NCBI GenBank assembly: GCA_050288165.1
Contig: JBNKDG010000008.1
Coordinates: forward strand, 1-64,000
Origin: JAPHTQ01 sp050288165
GTDB taxonomy: Bacteria > Pseudomonadota > Gammaproteobacteria > Thiohalomonadales > Thiohalomonadaceae
Length of the DNA: 64,000 nucleotides
Reading direction: 5' to 3'
Shown here: positions 40,852-49,580 of the stretch, one piece after another
How the letters are laid out: each line of letters starts with the position of its first letter
Numbering within the stretch: position 1 is the first letter of the stretch
The notes under the pieces: model-generated
Seen by the model: the letters and a program-made list of their open reading frames with translations, nothing else
The model's database searches: none
Told to the model about the DNA's origin: nothing
Position numbers and translations under genes: made by a program

Positions 40852-41568
40852 TCACACTGCTGACGTCGCCTTTACCGGGCGCGGCCCGAACAATGCAGTG
40901 CCGATGCGTACCATGGTTGCCCCTTCGGTAATTGCCGCCTCCAGGTCGTCGGACATGCCCATCGACAGGGTGTCGAGTTGTAATCCCTCATGGTTGAGTT
41001 GTTCCAGCGCCTGACGCAGTTGGCGCAGCGGTAGGCGTTGCGCCTCGAAATCATCTGTCGGCGCCGGGATCGCCATCAGCCCGCGCAGTCGCAGTCGGGG
41101 AAGTTGGGCCACCTGACGGGCCAGCTCGGGGAGTTGGTCGAAGTCGACGCCCGACTTGCTCGCTTCGCCGCTGACATTGACCTGCAGGCAGATGTTCAGC
41201 GGCGGTAGCGCTGCCGGGCGCTGGTCATTGAGGCGCTGAGCCAGCTTAAGGCGATCCACGCTGTGGACCCAGGCAAAGTGCTCGGCAACCGGTTTGCTCT
41301 TGTTGGATTGCAGTGGGCCGATGAAGTGCCACTCCAGATCGAGATCGTGCAGTGCCTCAATCTTGCCCAGCGCCTCCTGCAGGTAGTTTTCGCCGAAGCG
41401 GCGCAGGCCGAGGGCGGCCATGGCGCGCAACTCGTCGCAGTCGCGGGTCTTGCTCACGGCCAGCAGGGTAACCGATTCCGGCGTGCGGCCAGCAGCGTGG
41501 CAGGCCGCTTCCAGGCGTAGCCTGACGGCGTTGAGACGCTCGGCGGGTGAAAGGAAGTTGTCTGTCAT
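40852..41568 (-). CDS. yggS: YggS/PLPBP family PLP-homeostasis protein
   Basis: 238 residues of the alanine-racemase-like barrel with no catalytic domain: VTLLAVSKTRDCDELRAMAALGLRRFGENYLQEA (the PLP lysine in AVSKT, ~residue 38), WHFIGPLQSNK, LQVNVSGEASKSG, LSMGMSDDLEAAI and VRIGTALFG. It controls free pyridoxal phosphate. It heads the yggS-proC-yggT-yggU run and is divergent from pilT, its usual neighbour in gammaproteobacteria. Confidence 0.97.
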   Translation of the reverse strand: MTDNFLSPAERLNAVRLRLEAACHAAGRTPESVTLLAVSKTRDCDELRAMAALGLRRFGENYLQEALGKIEALHDLDLEWHFIGPLQSNKSKPVAEHFAWVHSVDRLKLAQRLNDQRPAALPPLNICLQVNVSGEASKSGVDFDQLPELARQVAQLPRLRLRGLMAIPAPTDDFEAQRLPLRQLRQALEQLNHEGLQLDTLSMGMSDDLEAAITEGATMVRIGTALFGPRPVKATSAV

Positions 41569-41635
41569 GGCGGTACGTTATACTTTAGGCCGATAAGTTT
41601 GCGAACAATCAATAATACGTGTTGAGGCCATTCTA

Positions 41636-42670
41636 ATGGATATTACCGAATTACTTGCCTTTGCCGTCAAAAACGGCGCCTCGGATCTGCACCTCTCCTC
41701 GGGGTTGCCGCCGATGATTCGTGTCGATGGCGACGTGCGTCGTATCAATGTGCCGCCGATGGCGCACAAGGATGTCCACCGTCTGGTCTACGACATCATG
41801 AACGACAAGCAGCGCAAGGACTACGAGGAGTATCTGGAGACCGACTTCTCTTTCGAGATTAAGGGCCTCTCCCGTTTTCGTGTTAACGCCTTCAACCATA
41901 ACCGTGGTGCCGGTGCGGTTTTCCGTGCTATCCCCAGCAAGATTCTGACTCTGGAAGACCTCAACTGTCCGGCCATCTTCAAGGATATTGCCGATACCCC
42001 GCGCGGCCTGGCACTGGTCACTGGGCCGACCGGTTCCGGTAAATCCACCACCCTGGCGGCGATGATCGATTACGTTAATGAACGCCAGCACGGTCATATC
42101 CTGACCCTGGAGGACCCGATCGAATTCGTGCATGAATCGAAGAAGTGTCTGGTCAACCAGCGTGAGATCCACCGCGACACCCTGGGCTTCAACGAGGCAC
42201 TGCGTTCGGCGTTGCGTGAGGACCCGGACGTAATTCTGGTGGGCGAGATGCGTGACCTGGAGACCATCCGTCTGGCACTGGAAGCGGCCGAGACCGGTCA
42301 CATGGTATTCGGCACCCTGCACACCAGTTCCGCGGCCAAGACCATTGACCGTATCATCGACGTGTTCCCCGCGGCGGAGAAGGACATGGTGCGTTCCATG
42401 CTCTCCGAGTCGCTACGCGCGGTTATCTGTCAGACCCTGCTGAAGAAGGTCGGTGGTGGTCGTATCGCGGCGCACGAGATCATGATCGGTATCCCGGCGA
42501 TTCGTAACCTGATCCGCGAGAACAAGGTGGCGCAGATGTACTCGGCGATCCAGACCGGTTCCCAGTACGGCATGCAGACCCTGGACCAGAACCTCAAGAC
42601 GCTGGTGGACAAGGGGCTGGTGAGCAAGCAGGAAGCGCGTGCCAAGGCCGCCAATAAAGAAAGCATTTAA
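41636..42670 (+). CDS. pilT: Type IV pilus retraction ATPase PilT
   Basis: Hexameric motor that depolymerises the pilus for twitching. The 344 residues include ASDLHLSSGLPPM, Walker A GPTGSGKSTT (~residues 132-141), the Asp box ILTLEDPIEFVH, Walker B DVILVGEMRDLETI, the His box TLHTSSA and the retraction-specific AIRNLI motif near the C-terminus (~residue 288). pilU follows after 20 nt. Confidence 0.98.
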   Translation: MDITELLAFAVKNGASDLHLSSGLPPMIRVDGDVRRINVPPMAHKDVHRLVYDIMNDKQRKDYEEYLETDFSFEIKGLSRFRVNAFNHNRGAGAVFRAIPSKILTLEDLNCPAIFKDIADTPRGLALVTGPTGSGKSTTLAAMIDYVNERQHGHILTLEDPIEFVHESKKCLVNQREIHRDTLGFNEALRSALREDPDVILVGEMRDLETIRLALEAAETGHMVFGTLHTSSAAKTIDRIIDVFPAAEKDMVRSMLSESLRAVICQTLLKKVGGGRIAAHEIMIGIPAIRNLIRENKVAQMYSAIQTGSQYGMQTLDQNLKTLVDKGLVSKQEARAKAANKESI

Positions 42671-42690
42671 TTTCCCGGTGAGGATGAACG

Positions 42691-43833
42691 ATGGATTTTG
42701 ATCAACTGCTCAAACTGATGGTGCATAAAAACGCCTCGGACCTGTTCATCACCGCGGGCGTACCTCCAAGCATGAAGGTCAACGGCAAAATTAGCCCGGT
42801 TTCCAAGGGCAGCCTGACACCGGACCAGGCGCGGCAGATCGTCTACAGCATCATGAACGACGAGCAGAAAGCCGATTTTGACTACTCCCACGAATGTAAC
42901 TTCGCCCTCAGCCGTTCCGGTATCGGTCGCTTCCGTGTCAACGTCTTCCAGCAGCGCAATCAGGTGGGCATGGTACTGCGTAAGATCGAAGTCCACATTC
43001 CCAGTTTCGAGGATTTGAAGCTGCCAGATACCCTCAAGGATCTGGCACTGACCAAGCGCGGCATTATTCTTTTCGTTGGTGGTACCGGTACCGGTAAATC
43101 CACCTCGCTGGCGTCGATGGTCGACTACCGCAATCGCAACAGCCAGGGTCACATCATCACCATTGAGGACCCGATCGAGTACGTACACCAGCACAAGGGG
43201 TGCATCGTCACTCAGCGTGAAGTGGGTATCGATACAAACACCTTTGAGGATGCGCTGGTTAACACCCTGCGTCAGGCGCCGGATGTCATTCTTATCGGTG
43301 AGATTCGTCACCGCGAGACGATGGAACACGCCATCGCCTTCGCCGAGACCGGTCACCTCTGTCTCGCCACCCTGCACGCCAACAACTCCAACCAGGCGAT
43401 GGACCGGATCATCAACTTCTTCCCTGAAGATCGTCGTCCGCAGTTGCTGATGGATATGTCACTTAACCTCAAGGCGGTGGTCTCCCAGCGCCTGATCCCG
43501 ACCGCCGATGGTCAGGGTCGTCGTGCCGCGGTGGAGATCATGATCAATACGCCGCTGATGGCGGATTTGATCCTCAAGGGTGAGATCCATGAGATGAAGG
43601 AGCTGATGAAGAAGTCCGGCGAGCACGGTATGAAGACCTTCGACCAGGCCCTCTACGAACTCTACCGGGACGGTATTATTACCGAGGAAGAGGCGTTGCG
43701 TAACGCCGACTCCCATAACGAGGTGCGCCTGATGATTAAGCTGCAGGAGCAGGAGGGGCACCCAGAAGATCTGGGCGCGTCGCTGCAGGGGCTGACCCTG
43801 GAGGGGGGTGACGACCCACGCTTGCTGCGCTAG
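42691..43833 (+). CDS. pilU: PilT-like ATPase PilU
   Basis: PilT-dependent accessory retraction motor. 380 residues with ASDLFITAGVPPSMKVNG, Walker A GGTGTGKSTS (~residues 129-138), Asp box TIEDPIEYVHQHKGC, Walker B DVILIGEIRHRETM and ATLHANNSNQAMDR. A C-terminal tail of ~30 residues (QEQEGHPEDLGASLQGL) is the extension that marks PilU. A TTACCTG heptamer array lies just beyond the stop. Confidence 0.97.
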   Translation: MDFDQLLKLMVHKNASDLFITAGVPPSMKVNGKISPVSKGSLTPDQARQIVYSIMNDEQKADFDYSHECNFALSRSGIGRFRVNVFQQRNQVGMVLRKIEVHIPSFEDLKLPDTLKDLALTKRGIILFVGGTGTGKSTSLASMVDYRNRNSQGHIITIEDPIEYVHQHKGCIVTQREVGIDTNTFEDALVNTLRQAPDVILIGEIRHRETMEHAIAFAETGHLCLATLHANNSNQAMDRIINFFPEDRRPQLLMDMSLNLKAVVSQRLIPTADGQGRRAAVEIMINTPLMADLILKGEIHEMKELMKKSGEHGMKTFDQALYELYRDGIITEEEALRNADSHNEVRLMIKLQEQEGHPEDLGASLQGLTLEGGDDPRLLR

Positions 43834-43892
43834 AAAAACAAGGTGTCAGGTATCAGGTTGCAGGTGACAGGAAAAAACACATTCTGACGCTG

Positions 43893-43954
43893 TTACCTGT
43901 TACCTGTTACCTGTTACCTGTTACCTGTTACCTGTTACCTGTTACCTGTTACCT
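43893..43954. repeat. Tandem heptamer array, 8.9 copies of TTACCTG
   Basis: Eight perfect TTACCTG units and a partial ninth. The last six bases overlap the pyrK stop codon by 2 nt. Just before it, 43851-43870 holds four degenerate units in the opposite sense (CAGGTAT, CAGGTTG, CAGGTGA, CAGG), so the locus can fold back on itself. The other array is at 1661-1765. Confidence 0.95.
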
Positions 43955-44825
43955 AAAAGACCGACCTTGCATCAAACACCGGTCCATCGACACAGACCCG
44001 CTTCATCGCCGGGCCCTTGTCGGTCTGCACTTCCACCACACAACCGGCACAACCACCAACACCGCAGGCCATAAACTCCTCCAGTGAAACCTGGCAGGGC
44101 AGATGGTACTCCTTCGCCAGTTTGGCCACCGCCGCCAGCATCGGGTGCGGGCCGCAGCTGAACACTTCTACCTCTTTACGTTGTTCGTCGCTTAGCGCGT
44201 CGAGCCAGCGTCGCGCCAGATCGGTGACATAACCTTCAAAGCAACCGGCATATCCCTGCAGGCTGGCGAGGCGTGAGGCGATCTCCCAGTCCTCCAGCAG
44301 TGGCATCGATGCGATCACTTCGTCGGGCATGCCGGGCACCATGATCTTCGACGGCGCCGCCTTGAACGGAAACGGCACCTCGGAGCCGAGGATCACCAGC
44401 GGGTGATAGGCACCGGCGATCTCGCGCAGGCGATCGGCAAGGAACACCATCGGCGGCATGCCAACGCCACCACCAATCAGCAGTGGACGTGAATGGGCCA
44501 TGTGCGGTTTAAACGGTGTGCCGATGGGGCCGATGAGATCAATCTTTTCCCCAACCGCTCTTTTTGTCAGCATTGCCGTGCCTTCGCCAAAGACCTTGTA
44601 GAGCAGGTCGATGCTGCCGCTCTTTTTGTCCGCACGCATGATGGAGATCGGACGGCGCAGCGGACGCTGTGCATGGACCTGCAGGTGAACGAAGCTGCCC
44701 GGCTCGGCCTTTGCCGCAACTTCAGGCGCGTACAGACGCAGGAAATGCTGCGCACCGTCGTAGTGTTCGTGTTGCAGGATCTCCGCCTGTTCGACAAAGA
44801 GGGTATCGCGATGGGATTTCTTCAT
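43953..44825 (-). CDS. pyrK: Dihydroorotate dehydrogenase electron-transfer subunit-like (PyrK family)
   Basis: 290-residue ferredoxin-reductase-type protein: FAD-binding RRPISIMRADKKSGSIDLLYKVFGEGT (~residues 56-82), the nucleotide-binding GGGVGMPPMVFLADRL, VFSCGPHPML, and a C-terminal [2Fe-2S] site CGVGGCAGCVVEV plus a fourth Cys in MKRVCVDG. In class 1B dihydroorotate dehydrogenase, PyrK passes electrons to NAD. No pyrD is in the window, and most gammaproteobacteria use the quinone-linked PyrD, so the partner is uncertain. It is the last gene of the pyrR-pyrB-pyrC' run. Confidence 0.87.
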   Translation of the reverse strand: MKKSHRDTLFVEQAEILQHEHYDGAQHFLRLYAPEVAAKAEPGSFVHLQVHAQRPLRRPISIMRADKKSGSIDLLYKVFGEGTAMLTKRAVGEKIDLIGPIGTPFKPHMAHSRPLLIGGGVGMPPMVFLADRLREIAGAYHPLVILGSEVPFPFKAAPSKIMVPGMPDEVIASMPLLEDWEIASRLASLQGYAGCFEGYVTDLARRWLDALSDEQRKEVEVFSCGPHPMLAAVAKLAKEYHLPCQVSLEEFMACGVGGCAGCVVEVQTDKGPAMKRVCVDGPVFDARSVF

Positions 44826-44853
44826 GGATTTTCTGTGTAGATATGTTGATCGG

Positions 44854-46131
44854 TTAGTCGGCAGAGTAGACGGTGCGCCCGCCGAGCAGGGTGCGTACTA
44901 CCCGGCCCTTCATCTCCCAGCCGAGGAATGGGGTGTTTTTGCCCGCGGATTGAAGCGTCTCTTCGCTCACGCTCCAAAGGGCCTGCGGGTCGAACAGGCA
45001 GAGGTCGGCGATGGCGCCTGCCCCCAGTTGGCCACGCTCAATGCCGAGAATTGCTGCCGGTTCGCTGGTGAGGCGGGCGATGGCATCGTTCAGGTTTAGC
45101 AGCCCTTCGTCCACCAGTCGCAGGGTCAGCGGCAGCAGGGTCTCCAGTGCACTGATACCCGGTTCGGTCGCGGCAAACGGCGCCAGTTTGGCGTCCCGGT
45201 CATGGGGCTGGTGATCGGAGCAGATGGCGCTGATCGTGCCGTCACGCAGGGCGGTGCGCAGCCCGTCGCGGTCGCGCTGACTGCGTAGTGGCGGACGCAC
45301 ATGGCAGAGGCTGTTGAAGTCACTCACATCCATCTCGGTGAGATAGAGTTGGTGGGCGCTCACATCGGCGCTCACCGAGAGTCCCTTGGCACGCGCCTCG
45401 GCGATCATCTCCGCGGCACGGACCGTGGAGAGCTGGCCGAAGTGGGCACGGACGCCGGTCTGTTCGATGAGCATCAGGTCGCGACCAACGCTGATGACTT
45501 CGGCGCACTCGGGGATACCCGCCAGGCCGAGACGGGTACTGACCGGCCCTTCATGGACGCAGCCGTCGGCACCGAGCCATGGGTCTTCGGCGTTGATAAA
45601 AACGGTCAATCCGAGGGTGGCGGCGTACTCCAGTGCGCGGCGTTGTACCCGGGTGGAGACAATAGCGTGGCGGGCGTTGCCCATCACCAGGCAACCGGCG
45701 TTTTGCAGCGCCTGCATCGAGGCCAGTTGCTCTCCCGCCAGTCCCTGGGTCAGGGCGCCGATGGGTAGCACGTTGGCCTTGCCTGCGGCGGCGGCTCGGT
45801 GGCAGATCTGCTCCGCGACCGCCGGATTGTCGATCACCGGTTTGGTGTCGGGCGGGCAGCAGAGGGTGGTGATGCCCCCTGCGGCAGCGGCGGCGGTTTC
45901 GGAGGCGATGGTGCCCTTGTGTTTATGTCCCGGTTCGCGCAACCGTGCCTGCAGGTCGATGAGACCGGGGGCGACGATCAGCCCTTTGGCATCGATAACC
46001 TCGTCTTCACTGAAGCCTTTCGGTTTCTTGCCAATGGCGGCGATGCGGCCATCGTCGATATAGATGTCGCTGGTTTTGTCACGCTGGTTAGCCGGGTCGA
46101 TGAGGCGTCCGCCACGGATTACGATACCCAT
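44854..46131 (-). CDS. pyrC': Dihydroorotase-like protein lacking metal ligands (PyrC'/PyrX)
   Basis: 425-residue amidohydrolase-fold protein matching type I dihydroorotase over its full length (VAPGLIDL, LREPGHKHKGTI, AAAAGGITTLCCPPDT, ICSDHQPHD). The metal-binding HxH that should follow GLID is replaced: the text reads GLIDLQARLREPG. That loss marks the inactive PyrC' subunits which, in pseudomonads, are needed only to assemble aspartate carbamoyltransferase. The ATG at 46129-46131 overlaps the end of pyrB closely, with GGGGAGGG upstream. A working dihydroorotase must be elsewhere. Confidence 0.9.
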   Translation of the reverse strand: MGIVIRGGRLIDPANQRDKTSDIYIDDGRIAAIGKKPKGFSEDEVIDAKGLIVAPGLIDLQARLREPGHKHKGTIASETAAAAAGGITTLCCPPDTKPVIDNPAVAEQICHRAAAAGKANVLPIGALTQGLAGEQLASMQALQNAGCLVMGNARHAIVSTRVQRRALEYAATLGLTVFINAEDPWLGADGCVHEGPVSTRLGLAGIPECAEVISVGRDLMLIEQTGVRAHFGQLSTVRAAEMIAEARAKGLSVSADVSAHQLYLTEMDVSDFNSLCHVRPPLRSQRDRDGLRTALRDGTISAICSDHQPHDRDAKLAPFAATEPGISALETLLPLTLRLVDEGLLNLNDAIARLTSEPAAILGIERGQLGAGAIADLCLFDPQALWSVSEETLQSAGKNTPFLGWEMKGRVVRTLLGGRTVYSAD

Positions 46132-46132
46132 G

Positions 46133-47113
46133 TTATTGGCCCTCCCCGGCATTATCGGCTTCGCGGCCGCGGCCCAGCACCATGCTCATCACCGCCATGC
46201 GCACCGCCAGGCCGTTGCTTACCTGCTCCAGGATCACCGACTGCGGGCCGTCGGCCACGCTGGAGGCGATCTCCACCCCGCGGTTGATCGGGCCAGGGTG
46301 CATGACGATGGCGTCGGGCGCGGCCAGTGCCAGTTTCTCTTCGGTCAGGCCATAGCGCTGGAAGTATTCGTTCTCGCTGGGAAGCAGTGCACCCTGCATC
46401 CGTTCTTTTTGCAGTCGCAGCATGATCACCACGTCGACCCCGGCCAGCCCCTGTTCCATATCGTGGAAGATGTGCGCGCCCATGTTGCCGAAGGCGGCTG
46501 GTATCAGGGTCTTGGGACCTATGACGCGTAGTTCGCCGACGCCGAGGGTGTTGAGGGCGTGGATCTCGGAGCGGGCTACCCGTGAGTGGAGGATGTCGCC
46601 GACGATGGCCACGCGCAGGTTGTGGAACTCGCCCTTGTGGCGGCGGATGGTGAACATGTCGAGCATCGCCTGGGTCGGGTGGGCGTGGCGGCCGTCACCG
46701 GCGTTAATCACACTGACGTGGGGTGCCACATGCCTGGCAATGAAGTGCGCCGCGCCGCTCTCGCTGTGGCGCACCACGAACATGTCGCAGTGCATCGCCT
46801 CCAGGTTGTGCAGCATATCGAGCAGGCTCTCCCCCTTGCTGGTGGAGGAGGTGGCGATGTTGATGCTCTGCACGTCGGCGGAGAGACGGCTCGCTGCCAG
46901 CTCGAAGGTGGTGCGGGTGCGGGTGCTGGTTTCGAAAAAGAGGTTAATGATGGTCTTACCGCGTAGTAGCGGGACCTTTTTGACACTCTTGTCGCCGACG
47001 GTGGCAAAGGATTCGGCGAGGTCGAGAATGTCGGTTAAATGATTTTTTTTCAGTCCCTCAATGGTGAGGAAGTGTTTCAGGTTGCCGTTGCTGTCCAGTT
47101 GCGGGTTAGTCAT
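46133..47113 (-). CDS. pyrB: Aspartate carbamoyltransferase catalytic subunit
   Basis: Condenses carbamoyl phosphate and aspartate. 326 residues with the carbamoyl-phosphate site FFETSTRTRTTFELAASRL (~residues 52-70), STSKGESLLDM, VRHSESGAAHFIA, NAGDGRHAHPTQAMLD and the C-terminal MHPGPINRGVEI. There is no regulatory-chain gene; the PyrC' next to it takes that structural place in the dodecameric class A enzymes. It overlaps pyrR by 8 nt. Confidence 0.98.
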   Translation of the reverse strand: MTNPQLDSNGNLKHFLTIEGLKKNHLTDILDLAESFATVGDKSVKKVPLLRGKTIINLFFETSTRTRTTFELAASRLSADVQSINIATSSTSKGESLLDMLHNLEAMHCDMFVVRHSESGAAHFIARHVAPHVSVINAGDGRHAHPTQAMLDMFTIRRHKGEFHNLRVAIVGDILHSRVARSEIHALNTLGVGELRVIGPKTLIPAAFGNMGAHIFHDMEQGLAGVDVVIMLRLQKERMQGALLPSENEYFQRYGLTEEKLALAAPDAIVMHPGPINRGVEIASSVADGPQSVILEQVSNGLAVRMAVMSMVLGRGREADNAGEGQ

Positions 47114-47621
47114 GGCCTTCCTGCAGGCTGAGGCTCAGGGGGTCGGGTCCGGTAAGTTTAATCTGTTCGCGCGGTCCAAGCGATAGGTGGATACCGGTAA
47201 TGTCGGGTTGAATCGGCAATTCGCGTCCGCTGCGTTCCACCAGCGCTGCCAATAATACCCGTGCCGGGCGCCCGTAGTCGAAAATTTCGTTTAACGCGGC
47301 GCGAATGGTGCGGCCGGTTTGCAATACATCGTCCACCAGAATGATGGTGCGATCCTCCACCTCGAAGGGCAGATGCGAGGGTTTGACCTGCGGGTGCATG
47401 CCGATGCGCGAGAAATCGTCGCGATAGAAACTGATGTTGAGACTGCCCAGCGGTTCTGCGATGGCCAGACGACGGTGCAGTCCCTGCGCCACCCATTCAC
47501 CGCCGGTGTGGATGCCGATCATGCAGGGGTTATCGATGCCCTGCTGCTGTAGCAGGTCGCCGAGCTGCTTTGCCATCTCGTCGATGATGGCTTCGATATT
47601 GTCCGGGATGTTATGGCTCAT
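47106..47621 (-). CDS. pyrR: PyrR family bifunctional regulator / uracil phosphoribosyltransferase
   Basis: 171 residues of the phosphoribosyltransferase fold with GIHTGGEWVAQGLHRRL, the PyrR-specific ISFYRDDFSRIGMHPQVKPSHLPF and the PRPP loop TIILVDDVLQTGRTIRAAL (~residues 91-109). In Bacillus PyrR attenuates pyr operons; in gammaproteobacteria its regulatory role is less clear and it may act mainly as UPRT. It overlaps both ruvX and pyrB. Confidence 0.95.
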   Translation of the reverse strand: MSHNIPDNIEAIIDEMAKQLGDLLQQQGIDNPCMIGIHTGGEWVAQGLHRRLAIAEPLGSLNISFYRDDFSRIGMHPQVKPSHLPFEVEDRTIILVDDVLQTGRTIRAALNEIFDYGRPARVLLAALVERSGRELPIQPDITGIHLSLGPREQIKLTGPDPLSLSLQEGHD

Positions 47622-48043
47622 CGGTTGTTGTCCGCCTGTTGCGCCAACCAGCTCTCCAGAATGATTTGCGCCGCCAGTTTGTCCACCTCTTCCTTGTCGA
47701 AACGGCCCTGCTCGCCGAGCATTCGTTCCGCTTCTACCGAACTGAGTCGTTCGTCGATGGTAAATACGGGCAGATTGTACCTGCCTGCGAGGCGATTACC
47801 AAAGCGGCGTGCCAGATGGGTGGTTTCGTGTTCGCTACCGTCGAGATTGAAGGGCAGGCCGACGACCAGGGCATCGGGTTGCCATTCCTCGATCAGGCGG
47901 CTGATCCCTTTCCAGTCGGGACCGCCGTCGGGGCTGGTGATGGTTTCCAGTGCAGTGGCGGTGCCTGTCAGCTCCTGGCCGACGGCGACGCCGATACGTT
48001 TGCTGCCGAAGTCAAAGCCGAGCAGGACTCTGGGTTTACTCAC
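47618..48043 (-). CDS. ruvX: RuvX/YqgF putative Holliday-junction resolvase / pre-16S rRNA nuclease
   Basis: 141 residues with an RNase H-like start LLGFDFGSKRIGVAVGQELTG, PDALVVGLPFNLDGSEH, the helix-turn TRRF-like THLARRFGNRLAG, VFTIDERLSSVEAERML and a last acidic DKEEVDKLAAQIILESWL. In E. coli it processes the 5' end of 16S rRNA. GTG start overlapping the yqgE stop by 3 nt (GTGA). Confidence 0.96.
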   Translation of the reverse strand: MSKPRVLLGFDFGSKRIGVAVGQELTGTATALETITSPDGGPDWKGISRLIEEWQPDALVVGLPFNLDGSEHETTHLARRFGNRLAGRYNLPVFTIDERLSSVEAERMLGEQGRFDKEEVDKLAAQIILESWLAQQADNNR

Positions 48044-48603
48044 GCGTGACCGACGTCGCTGGAGAGAAGGTTAAGGTCGACGCCAAGCAGTTTTGCCGCC
48101 GCCTCCCAGCGCTGTTCCAGTGGCAGTTCGAACAGGATGCTCTGATCCGCCGGACCACTTAGCCAGGCGTTCTGGGCCATCTCCTCTTCCAGTTGTCCCG
48201 CATCCCAGCCGGCATAACCAAGGGCGATGAGGTAGTGGCCCGGCCCTTCGTTGTGGCCGATGGCGGCGAGGATGTCGCGTGATGTGGTAAGGGCGACGTC
48301 GTCGCTGATCTGCAGGCTCGACTCCCAGGCACCGACCGGGCTGTGGATGACAAAGCCGTGGCCAGGCTGTACCGGCCCACCGTCGTTAACCATTACCGAG
48401 GTGTCGAGCCTGTTGCTCGGTTCGATCTCCATCTGTTCCAGCACTTCACCCAGTGGGATATCCAGCGGCCGATTGATGACAATGCCCATGGCACCCTCTT
48501 CGTTGTGCTCGCAGATATAGGTGACGGTGTGGCTGAAATTGGGATCGGCCAGCGCGGGCATGGCGATCAGAAAATGGTTACGCAGACTGGTGCTTTCGCT
48601 CAT
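48040..48603 (-). CDS. yqgE: YqgE/AlgH family protein (UPF0301)
   Basis: 187 residues: LRNHFLIAMPALADPNFSHTVTYICEHNEEGAMGIVINRPL (N-terminal, all family-typical), VNDGGPVQPGHGFVIHSP and IALGYAGWDAGQLEEEMAQNAWL. AlgH/YqgE is next to ruvX and gshB in many gammaproteobacteria; the molecular role is unknown. Confidence 0.96.
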   Translation of the reverse strand: MSESTSLRNHFLIAMPALADPNFSHTVTYICEHNEEGAMGIVINRPLDIPLGEVLEQMEIEPSNRLDTSVMVNDGGPVQPGHGFVIHSPVGAWESSLQISDDVALTTSRDILAAIGHNEGPGHYLIALGYAGWDAGQLEEEMAQNAWLSGPADQSILFELPLEQRWEAAAKLLGVDLNLLSSDVGHA

Positions 48604-48642
48604 GGGATGCAGTATGGGCAGGGGCTATCGGCGATGCAAGGG

Positions 48643-49527
48643 TCATCGACTCTGCAGGAAACTGTCGTTCTGGAACTGCCACACACGCACGATACGCAGG
48701 ATGTCGGTCTCCTTGCGCATCTCCAGTGGAAACTCGCTGAACGGTGCGGCCATTTTGACGATGCGGATGGCGCCGTCGTCGAGCACCCGTTGCCCCGAGG
48801 ATTCCAGCACCTCGATTTTGTTGACGTTGCCATCGGCCTTCAGCTCGACGCTCAGGGTGAGATGGCCGTTGAGTCCACGGCGCTTGGCTTCGTCCGGATA
48901 GTTGAGGTTGCCGATGCGCTCCACCTTCTGACGCCAGGCATCCATATAGGCGGCATAGCGGTACTCCTTGGTGGCGGCGGTCAGGGTCTTGACCCGTTTG
49001 CGTTGGGCATAGTCCTGTTTGCGTTGTTCGATGTTGGCACTGATGCGGGCGATAGCGCGACTGTGCATCAACAGGTCGGCGGACACCGGGGTGTCGGGCA
49101 CCTCTTCCTGTGGCGACTCCTGCGGCTGCGGCAGTTTGTCGCGGCTCGCCATTTCGGTGGTCATCACCGTGGTGTCGTTCAGTTGTTGCTGCGGTTCCGG
49201 TGCGGCAAGGGGAATGCTCTGTTCGGCATCGCCACGCTCGTTGTTGGGACGCGGATTGAAGGCAGGGCTAGAGGGAAGCAGTTTTTCCTCCACCGTGCCG
49301 CCACCTGCCTGGTTGGCCTGGGCCAGATAGTCGGCGTCGTCGGGCTTATCCTTGTCGCTGCTATGGACCAGGGTGATCTCCAGCGACAGAGGGATGTCCG
49401 AGCGGAATTTTTCCAGATCGAAGGTGACGCCGAGGATGATCAGGGCGTGCAGCGCGGCGGCAAAGAACAGGGTCAGACCGAGCCGATCCGAGGCGGATAC
49501 CTGATGTGCGAGAAGGTTGCCGGTCAC
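48643..49527 (-). CDS. TonB-like energy transducer
   Basis: 294-residue protein with a single N-terminal transmembrane helix (LGLTLFFAAALHALIILGVTF, ~residues 17-37), a low-complexity periplasmic linker rich in Q, P and E, a coiled region (SANIEQRKQDYAQRKRVK) and a C-terminal TonB-type domain with NLNYPDEAKRRGLNGHLTLSVELKADG and EVLESSGQRVLDDGAIRIVKMAAPF (~residues 218-285). ExbB/ExbD are not adjacent. The position between gshB-apbE and yqgE is common in gammaproteobacteria. Confidence 0.9.
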   Translation of the reverse strand: MTGNLLAHQVSASDRLGLTLFFAAALHALIILGVTFDLEKFRSDIPLSLEITLVHSSDKDKPDDADYLAQANQAGGGTVEEKLLPSSPAFNPRPNNERGDAEQSIPLAAPEPQQQLNDTTVMTTEMASRDKLPQPQESPQEEVPDTPVSADLLMHSRAIARISANIEQRKQDYAQRKRVKTLTAATKEYRYAAYMDAWRQKVERIGNLNYPDEAKRRGLNGHLTLSVELKADGNVNKIEVLESSGQRVLDDGAIRIVKMAAPFSEFPLEMRKETDILRIVRVWQFQNDSFLQSR

Positions 49528-49580
49528 TACGCTGGTTTATCTCCGGATTAAAGTGGCGCCAGTATAACGATGATGTGCGG

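Noticed and set aside
48343..49551. 402-codon plus-strand frame opposite yqgE and tonB
   Set aside because: Antisense to two genes with clear family motifs.
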